From Favolaschia claudopus (lineage: Eukaryota > Basidiomycota > Agaricomycetes > Agaricales > Mycenaceae): a stretch of 64,000 bases of DNA. The translations under genes were made by a program, and so were the position numbers. Below, one piece after another: positions 57,045-64,000 of the stretch. Under the pieces are notes generated by a model that was not told the origin of the DNA, did no database searches, and saw nothing but the letters and a program-made list of their open reading frames with translations. The DNA lies in contig JAWWNJ010000016.1 of assembly GCA_037176885.1 (NCBI GenBank), positions 2,463,185-2,527,184 of the forward strand, in the 5' to 3' direction. Position 1 is the first letter of the stretch. Each line of letters starts with the position of its first letter.

Positions 57045-58282
57045 ATGGATCGTCTCCCTCTCGAGCTCATCAGCATAATCGTCGCGCACATTAGCGACCG
57101 CGACTCATGGACCAAGTTGGCCCGGGTGTCCTCTACCTTCCTCGAACCCGCTCAGCAGCAAATATTCCGCTCCTTCAGCCTCACGCCGCGCGTCGATGCG
57201 AGGTTGTTACTCGAAACCTCTCCGCATCTTGCGCATTACATTCGGGAGTTCTCGTTTGATATCCCTCACATGGAGACCTCTAAATCTGCGGAGGAACTTC
57301 GCACTCTCTGCGCGGTTCTGAATCTCCTGAACAACGTTCAGGACCTTCTTGTCTCTGGCAATTGCGGGGAGGACCAATATGAGTGGCCTAGAATCCCAGC
57401 GGAGCTGCGCGATATCTTCGTTACTTTCATTCGTCGTCAGAAGCTTCAGCGGCTTCATGTCATGGAACTCGGCGAGCTCCCGCAGAGCTTGTTGGGGCTC
57501 TTCTTGAACGCTGCTACGACGGTGTCGCTTCTCAACGTCTCTTTCGACTCCACAGCAGTCCAGGATTTTCCAATCATATCGACCGTCAAGAACTTATCCC
57601 TCGTCGGCTCCGAAGGGGATCTTTCCGAGCTTCTCTCGTCCCGCGTATACTCGCGCCAGATGCCTGGAATCAAGACCCTGGCATTCCAAGGTCCATTCAC
57701 TCCCACCGGTGAAGCCCTTGTCGCCAAACTTGCACCAAATCTTGAGCGTTTGATTCTAGAATGCATGACTTGTGCGTCGCTCGAAGCATCCTCATTCCGT
57801 GAATTGATTATAAACTAATGGAACGATCAGGGGAAAGGGAAATGACTTCACTGGGATTCCCTCTGGCGCCCCCACCCTCGCTCCCGCTTCTCAGATATCT
57901 CAGATTAGAGATCTCCCATCTTGGTGACAGCGACTTGTGGCTTCCCGCCGTCGTTGCATCCCTCCTCGCTGTTTCCCCCGCTCTCATAGAGGTCGTCATA
58001 CGTTCTGAACTTGAACCGTATGACGATGAATCCGATCTCGATGTCCCCAAAGAAAAAACGATGCACGAATTGGAGAAAGTGATTCTTGCGTCGCCATCCG
58101 AAGTGCGTCTCCGATGGGTCATACTGAGGTTTCTCTATCATCGAAGGGGAGTTGAGGAGAACTGCTTCGTCGAATTCGTGGATACTTTATATGCGGGGAT
58201 GCCTGATCTCTACAGCCTGAAACAGCTTGTGGTTGAACACGTCTTGGACGATAAAGGTTTCGGAGATTTTTTATATGATTGA
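57045..58282 (+). pseudogene. F-box/LRR protein gene interrupted by a frame change
   Basis: ATG 57045 gives MDRLPLELISIIVAHISDRD and SWTKLARVSSTFLEPAQQQI, a clear F-box, then leucine-rich segments (LHVMELGELPQSLLGLF, ISTVKNLSLVGSEGD, LERLILECMTC). The frame stops at 57816-57818 (...FRELIIN). A second frame beginning at the overlapping ATG (57818, TAATG) continues the same protein style (FPLAPPPSLPLLRYLRLEIS) to 58282. No intron is apparent between them, so an indel probably split the gene into about 257 and 154 residues. An unseen intron or a sequence error would make it intact. Confidence 0.6.
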
Positions 58283-58455
58283 ACAACCAGGCTGGAATCG
58301 CTGCATAGAAGTGCGTGATTTCTTTTCGTTCTCTTTCAAATCTATTACTATTCTAATGCGAAGCTTGTAGCGCGAGATATCATGAAATTAACGAAGCACA
58401 GCAGGAATCTATGGATGGAACAACGTCCACAAGCAGCCTTGTACTATCATATAGA

Positions 58456-59383
58456 ATGCAGGCATATGGGCGATATACTGTGCAAAAAATAATTTCGACT
58501 TCTGCCGAGAATTTGAGCACAACTGACATTTTTGGTGACAACTTGCCGAACTTGCTGACAACTTCAAAACACGTCAACAACTACCTACATGACAACTTGA
58601 ATCTCATGCAACTACATCTGAGTGCAACTCCCCTGGCTCTGCTCCCACCACAACAGCAACCTCTGACCGCACCACACACAACTTTGGTTCATTTGGGACC
58701 AACATCACGGAATCAGCTGATCGCCGATTCCCTGGATCATAACTGGTTCGGCATACCGGCGCTCTTTCTTTTGCATCCCTTGCAGAGTTCCGGTAGCGGG
58801 AAGACCTTCGACCAATTGATCTAACTAAGATGTGACTGGCCAATAGGGTATCTCTGTGACCTTTCATGGGGACTAAATTTTTACCGCAGACCTTTGAAGC
58901 CGAACAGTTCAGACTTAAAGGGGACCAAACCCTTCTTTCAAACCTTCGCGAAGCACTCAGCGAGGTGGCTAAAATGTATCTGTATTGTCAGGCTGTCACA
59001 ATGTACTGCAATGGAGAGTTTTAAGTTCAGTTTCTGAGGTGTCGATCCTACCACATCAATTGATCAATCTATCCGATGGATTCCATCAAGCCGAAGACGT
59101 GCCAAGCGTATCGCCGTCTATTGTTGAACTGGAATGCGTTCAAAGTGTGTGCCATAGGTGTGAGTTGCTAAGACCTCATCTTGCGGTTGTGTGCAACTTC
59201 AGTTGTATCTGAATGAAGTTGCCGAAAAGGATGTTGTCGAAATCAGATTCAAAGTTGTCGCTATCCGAAGTTGCCTACAAATGTTCGTAAATTTGAGTGG
59301 GTTGTCGCTTTTTTCGGCTAAATTCAGTGAAGTTGTCGATTTTGATTTTTTGCACAGTATATGTGCCATACAGGCACATGCAG
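58456..59383. mobile_element. TIR element, about 0.93 kb, with CAACTT-rich ends
   Basis: A perfect 18-bp inverted repeat, ATATACTGTGCAAAAAAT, lies at 58473-58490 and 59345-59362. Imperfect pairing extends outward over about 15 bp (AATGCAGGCATATGG with CATGTGCCTGTATGG). GACAACTT and CAACTTG words recur many times on the left and, as AAGTTGTC, on the right. No transposase is present and no target duplication is certain. Its right end overlaps the 3' end of the BTB gene. Confidence 0.65.
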
Positions 59384-60604
59384 GGCCGCACCGCTCATCA
59401 AAGTATTTTCAAGTCTGATAATTACCCCAGCGATGATTGCTGTCCGAAAAATATTAGTCCGGAATTTTCGGGGGTATGAAAATACGCACGGATCTCTCAT
59501 AACCTGCGCTCTCCGTTGAAGAAGCTCCTCCCAAGACGGCAGATCAAATATCTCCGGCAACCCGTTCCAGAATTCCTCCTTCCCTCTTTCGTACTCCTCT
59601 TTCGCAGACGCCTGACAGTTTGGACAAAGCTTCTCCGAGTTTAACCTGCAATCCGACAAATGCGTGAAAACATTCGTGCGACCAGCTGCAATCGCGTCAA
59701 GAAGCCGAGCGTGAAGATCACGGAACGTTTGATAACAGGTAGCCGGGTCGTCGCATTCGCCTTCAGTTTCGAGCTTCACCGCGTCGACCTGGGTGAAAGA
59801 GTGGACGGAAATCATCGCCGCAGTGAACGCCGTGGTCGCTCGAATGCACTTTATTCTTTCTTCAGGTATATCAAGATAGCCTGGATACTCTTCCAGCAAG
59901 CTGGAAACGCCGTTGCTGCACAACATATAATATGCTGCAGGGAGCACCCAGGGGGCGTTTACCTTCTTGCCTAGCTCAATGGTTATCCAGTTTGCCAGTG
60001 GATAGACCAGGCTCTGGCGGCGTGTGACCTCCCCAACGACTTCTCCAAGGTCAAAGGGACAGCGCATTTCAACATGCTGGAGCGCTCGGCGGAATAGGTA
60101 CTTGACCTCGTACTTGTGGGAGAGTTTGAGTATTCCCCGCACAGTGCCTTCGTCTTGGTACACAGGGGGCGGCGGGAAATAACTGCCGAACGTGAAGTGA
60201 GAATAAGAAAAATGGATGAAAAAGACGCACGCAGAATTGAATATCGCTTGTAAGAATGCCTCTACATCTGCGGCATCATCGGGCAATCGCACAACGGGAA
60301 TGCCCTCGTATATCTCCTCATTTTTGGCTTTCCCGTCTTCTCCCATATCCTGCCCCTCATACGCTGTCTCCGCATCGTCGTTGTTTGCCTGCTGGGTTGT
60401 TATGGTCGTTGGCTTTCTACCCACCAGCTTCATGTCTCGAAATATAGAGGACCGAGCGACAAGGATTGAGAGCGGAACGCGAAACATCTTGTCTTCTGCG
60501 TAGATGACGAGCATATCGGGTCTGTACCAGAGACCTTTGACCTTCGTCATTGTCGTAGGCACAGCGGCAGCGACGTCTAAGTTATCGGCTGGGTCGACTT
60601 CCAT
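59324..60604 (-). CDS. BTB/POZ domain protein
   Basis: Exons 60604-60231 and 60182-59324 with a 48-bp intron (GTGCGT...CGGCAG) give 410 residues. ATG 60604 (MEVDPADNL) is the first proper start. The BTB core is plain: LWYRPDMLVIYAEDKMFRVP, LSILVARSSIFRDM, EGIPVVRLPDDAADVEAFLQ, AIFNSAYFPPPP across the intron, then GTVRGILKLSHKYEVKYLFR and ALQHVEMRCP. A Cys-bearing C-terminal region follows (ECDDPATCYQTF, LCPNCQASAKEEY). This is the common mushroom BTB family, which may act as Cul3-type adaptors (inferred from the fold). The last 20 or so codons (...HVPVWHIYCAKNQNRQLH) lie within the adjoining TIR element, so the native end has probably been replaced or lies in a missed exon. Confidence 0.8.
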   Translation of the reverse strand: MEVDPADNLDVAAAVPTTMTKVKGLWYRPDMLVIYAEDKMFRVPLSILVARSSIFRDMKLVGRKPTTITTQQANNDDAETAYEGQDMGEDGKAKNEEIYEGIPVVRLPDDAADVEAFLQAIFNSACVFFIHFSYSHFTFGSYFPPPPVYQDEGTVRGILKLSHKYEVKYLFRRALQHVEMRCPFDLGEVVGEVTRRQSLVYPLANWITIELGKKVNAPWVLPAAYYMLCSNGVSSLLEEYPGYLDIPEERIKCIRATTAFTAAMISVHSFTQVDAVKLETEGECDDPATCYQTFRDLHARLLDAIAAGRTNVFTHLSDCRLNSEKLCPNCQASAKEEYERGKEEFWNGLPEIFDLPSWEELLQRRAQVMRDPCVFSYPRKFRTNIFRTAIIAGVIIRLENTLMSGAALHVPVWHIYCAKNQNRQLH

Positions 60605-61640
60605 GTTAGAAGTTATGTATGCGGAGGTGCGGGTTCGAGCGTGGGCGAAGAAAGATAGTGACGAAGGAGGTCTAAGGAGTGTCCCTATGGGAAACTGATG
60701 TTTTGATCGAATTGACTGCAATTTGCAAAGCCCCTCTTCGGTTTCGAATTGAAGAAGAGAGAGTAACCACGCAAGATTTTAAAGCCTCGTATTCGTTAGC
60801 GGATCGGAAGGGTCTCGCCCGATACAGCCAGCGGGAACGACAAATGTCACTTCAGTGCAACCTCGAGCTTGAGAGCGGATTGCACACCCGGGTTATTTTC
60901 TCGATCATTCGTTCCCTTGTTGCTTGAGAAATTCATCGGTGTGTCGTACGACTCGTATCGAAGCTGCGAAAGTCTAGATTTGAGGTTCGAGACAAGACAC
61001 CAGATTCGGATTCCATTCGTGAACGAAGACCCACGAGCGTATAATAAGTAATTAGGTATACCGCTTTCTTGAGATTAGCGCCTGAAAACAAAACGTCAGC
61101 AACAACGCCTCAAAATAACACGACCAAGTTGTCTGGCCAATGAACACAGACGAGGATACCCACCTTACATCAAGGAACCAAACTTTACCCTGCCCAGCGT
61201 CAAGCTCCGTTTTCCCTTCACGTTTTTCTTTCCTTTTCACATCGTCGGCCGCCCCCGCGAGAACACTCGATTCGAAAGCCTCTTTCTATTGCCCTTGATC
61301 GAATTTCTAATTGAAGGAACGGAATCTGTCGGGGAGGGCAATGAGGGTCAGAATTACCTGCAGTAAGTATTCATCAGTGAAAGATCAATGTAGCAACTCA
61401 AGCAGACAGAGAGGGACGCGTGAGATGAAATGAGGAGAGATCGTCGTCGACCTATGGAAAGTAGTATTGAAGAGGCATTTTTATTAAAAAACACCAACAA
61501 CATTCGAGAGTATCAGTACCGGCTACGAAAATAAAGAAATACCGAACGAATACGAAGAAATCAATACACGGCTCATAACCAGGGCGATTGAGGTCCGTCT
61601 TACTGTAATATCGATAGGCACAAAAGAAAAACTTGTCTTG
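60605..61640. other. Spacer upstream of the BTB gene
   Basis: No supported gene. It should include the BTB promoter. Confidence 0.4.
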
Positions 61641-62330
61641 CGTCTCGAACGCCAGATTGGGAAATATCCCCATTCAGACAAGTAAAGCGCCGACGACGAC
61701 AACAACGCCAGAGACTGCAAAACCCGTCAACGTCGGAGTATGAGCAGCGGGGAGGATACATAGACTCACACCGCCAACCGAGAGGGACGTCGTTGACAGG
61801 ATATCGAGCAAATTTGTTGGGAGTCCGGCGTGCTGTTAGGCGGAGGCTTGCGCATGACCGCAGTTTGCACATAATGGGATGAGTACGAGCAGCGGGAAGA
61901 GTACCCGCATCGCCACCGCCTGTGACGAAGAACCGCTCTGGCAGAGTAGAGAAGGAATCAGGCGGTATAGCTGGTGCTGAGGAGTCTGGAGACGGCGACT
62001 CGACGAACGCCAAGCAAGCGCACAATGGCATCCACGACGCCGGGAGCGGGGCACGAGCATCGGGGAGAGTACGGGAATCGACAGCGACGGCTAGAAGCGA
62101 GAAATGCGGAGGAAATCGGCCGGGGTGAGCAGATGCCGGAGGGGATGACGACGACAGCGACACGACGGGATGTGCGCTACAGATCCACAGGACGAAGAAA
62201 GTTGCGGGAAGGTCGTATCAATCAACCCCCGCAGCAACGAGGCAGGACGTGCGCGTGCCGATGAGGAGAATGCGTTCGTAGAGGCCGAGGTTCCAGCAAA
62301 ATTTTGCCCCTCCCTTTTAGATACATCTTC
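61640..62330. repeat. Block B-type repeat, third copy
   Basis: GGGAAATATCCCCATT (61661), CGACGACGACAACAACGCCA, CACACCGCCAACCGAGAGGG (61770), TATCGAGCAAATTTGTTGGG (61800) and CGGGGAGAGTAC.GG.ATCG words match blocks B and B' in the same direction. It contains the internal module once instead of twice. Confidence 0.55.
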
Positions 62331-62855
62331 AAAAAACCCAGGAGCCAGCACACATCGAGGGGGAAGGTATAACAGACGTCGACGGGCGGAGGCTCAGGGC
62401 CCTGTACGACATCCGAGAACGAGGTGGATGGGGCAGGCTACGAGAGGGTGAACGCGTGGCGGATGCACTCGTAAGCTTCGCGCAGGGAGGTGGCGGGCCT
62501 GCCAGTGGTGCGAGTGGAGGGAGGGGTCGGGATTTCTAGGGGTCTCCACGAAAGCGACAAGTGGCGTTGCCGTTCGTCTGCGGCGTCGATGACGGAGCTA
62601 GAGCGACAAGCGCAAAGCCATACGACGAGGAAGTGCGTCACAACCAAGGCTCATCCGAGCTGGTGCGAGCCGGCGTCGGGAGCAACCCGACGAAACGAAT
62701 CGGGAGAGATGTCGACAGAGACGATGGTGGTGGGGATGGGGCGAAGGGGAGGCGGATGCTGGGTGAGGAGGCATGGGTGGACTATGCAGGAGGGCTGCGA
62801 AACGCACCAGCGTGGTGTGGGTGTTGGTGTCGACGCGAAAGCCAGCGTTATCATA
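62331..62855. other. GC-rich stretch, no supported gene
   Basis: Overlapping frames on both strands with no recognisable motif, between the third B copy and the telomere-associated repeats. Confidence 0.4.
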
Positions 62856-63297
62856 CTAGCTATCTTACCCTGGAATCTGGATCCAGATTCCGTGAAAAGG
62901 GTACCGAAACCGGTGGAATTCTGCTTGCAATTGACACCGTGGGAGGGAATTCTGCTTGACGTGCTTAACAACAGGTCTCAAATGAGTCAAGTCTGAGGAA
63001 TTCTGGTTGCAGTTGCGATTCAGCCGCTGAAACCACAGGAATTCTGCTTGACGACTGGAATCATGCAACACACCCCAAGTCAGACATAGAACGAAAGAGA
63101 GCAACCAGCTCTTATAGTCACCAGCCAGGCCTTATAAGAATTGCGACTCACTGCCAAAAAATTATAAGCCAGAGCCAAGGCTTATAAGAATGCGATTGAA
63201 CAGCCGACGCAAGCCATCGGGAAAAATTGGTGGAGACCAAAAGGGTGCCAAATAGCCTACAAACCAGCCTAGTGTCACCGCAAACACGCGAACAGGT
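62856..63297 (+). repeat. Telomere-associated unit, centromere-side copy
   Basis: A 442-bp unit in tandem with the next. In order it holds CTAGCTATCTT, a perfect 20-bp palindrome (62872-62891), GTGAAAAGGG, four iterations of GGAATTCTGSTTG (62915, 62946, 62997, 63038), four CTTATA/TTATAAG words (about 63110-63190) and AGTGTCACCGC. Confidence 0.85.
62872..62891. promoter_or_regulatory. Perfect 20-bp palindrome GGAATCTGGATCCAGATTCC
   Basis: Every base pairs with its mirror. It lies 43 bp before the first iterated motif, and is followed by GTGAAAAGGG. A dimeric protein site is the simplest reading. Confidence 0.6.
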
Positions 63298-63765
63298 CTA
63301 GCTATCTTCCCCGGGAATTACGATCGTAATTCCGTGAAAAGGGGACTGAAAACAGTGGAATTACGTGCGACAACCCCTAGCGTGGGAAGGAATTCAGTGC
63401 GCATCAATTTTGATGGTGAAAAGCTCACCCAAATCACCGGAATTCAGTGCGACACCAGGAATTCAGTGCGTAGTCTCTCAGCCATCCAACAGCAGGAAAA
63501 TGAAAAGGAACACCCTACAAAAAATCTCAGCACCAACTCGAAAATGCAAAAGGACTCTTATAGACGAGCCCAAGCCCTTATAATAAATGCGAAAAAATTA
63601 TAGCCAAGTGCGAGGCCTTATAATAAATGCCAACTAAAATCATTATTATAGTCACCGGTTGGAGACTATAATGACGGTGTGGAAAAACATTGTTGGAACC
63701 AAATATGTCCCAAATGGTCCACAAACCATGGTAGTGTCACCGCGAGTGGCCCAACCGGTCTCGTT
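63298..63765 (+). repeat. Telomere-associated unit, telomere-side copy
   Basis: Same layout as the first unit: CTAGCTATCTT (63298), a perfect 20-bp palindrome (63314-63333), GTGAAAAGGG, four iterations of GGAATTMMGTGCG (63357, 63389, 63439, 63458), CTTATAATAAATGC words (about 63560-63640) and AGTGTCACCGC (63733). About 60 bp of unique sequence separates it from the telomere. Confidence 0.85.
63314..63333. promoter_or_regulatory. Perfect 20-bp palindrome GGAATTACGATCGTAATTCC
   Basis: It occupies the same place as the palindrome at 62872 and keeps the outer GGAAT/ATTCC and central GATC, but the arms between have changed on both sides so that symmetry is kept. Confidence 0.6.
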
Positions 63766-63823
63766 GACTTGCTATATGGGCTCGAACGGAAACCGCAGAC
63801 CGAAAACCGAAACTCTGATAGCA

Positions 63824-64000
63824 GGGTTAGGGTTAGGTTAGGGTTAGGGTTAGGGTTAGGGTTAGGGTTAGGGTTAGGGTTAGGGTTAGGGTTAGGGTTA
63901 GGGTTAGGGTTAGGGTTAGGGTTAGGGTTAGGGTTAGGGTTAGGGTTAGGGTTAGGGTTAGGGTTAGGGTTAGGGTTAGGGTTAGGGTTAGGGTTAGGGT
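63824..64000 (+). repeat. Telomere (TTAGGG)n
   Basis: About 29 repeats of TTAGGG, G-rich strand 5' to 3' toward the end of the window, so this is a true right chromosome end. One shortened unit (TTAGG) lies at about 63834, next to the inner edge; the rest are perfect. Confidence 0.99.

Noticed and set aside
62490..62996. 168-codon plus-strand frame running into the telomere-associated unit
   Set aside because: Overlaps competing frames, has no motif, and its end lies in repeat sequence.

Overview
This window is the right-hand end of a fungal chromosome. It finishes in about 177 bp of uninterrupted TTAGGG telomere repeat running to base 64,000. Introns of about 48-60 bp with GT-AG ends, F-box and BTB families typical of mushrooms, a class I-type hydrophobin remnant, and mushroom-type transposon-associated proteins (Ulp1-like protease, BED-like zinc finger, T5orf172 domain) point to a basidiomycete, most likely Agaricomycetes. 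I cannot name the genus. Start codons were chosen as ATG; several apparent longer frames begin with TTG or GTG and were trimmed.

Layout. 0.1-3.6 kb: an intact two-exon multicopy-type protein and a nonsense-mutated relative of a transposon-associated protein. 3.9-6.7 kb: three diverged direct copies of a repeat. 6.8-15 kb: a mobile-element graveyard with a broken T5orf172-domain gene, nested palindromes, a truncated BED-like zinc-finger gene, an element with 22-bp terminal inverted repeats carrying a spliced reading frame, an Ulp1-type protease gene cut short by that element, and a 516-bp hAT-type MITE with an 8-bp target duplication. 15.5-24 kb: a more ordinary section with a damaged hydrophobin gene, an amino-acid permease, a conserved disordered protein and a Rai1/DXO RNA decapping enzyme.

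24-44.3 kb: a segmental duplication. Order A (F-box), membrane-protein gene, B (GC-rich repeat), C (small three-exon gene plus flanks), D is repeated as A', B', C' (inverted), D'. The second copy starts inside the last 54 bases of the Rai1 gene. 44.5-60.6 kb: a lysine-rich nuclear-type protein, three further F-box genes (one broken by a frame change), GC-rich tandem repeats, a TIR element, and a BTB/POZ gene whose last codons lie in that TIR element. 61.6-62.3 kb: a third copy of B. 62.86-63.77 kb: two tandem copies of a telomere-associated unit, each with a perfect 20-bp palindrome and four iterated motifs, then the telomere.

No single pathway unites the window. Its themes are substrate-adaptor proteins of the ubiquitin system (five F-box genes and one BTB gene in 36 kb), layered mobile elements, and copying and inversion of blocks as expected near a telomere. 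The strongest candidates for undescribed biology are the telomere-associated palindrome/iteron unit and the duplicated three-exon gene family in block C.
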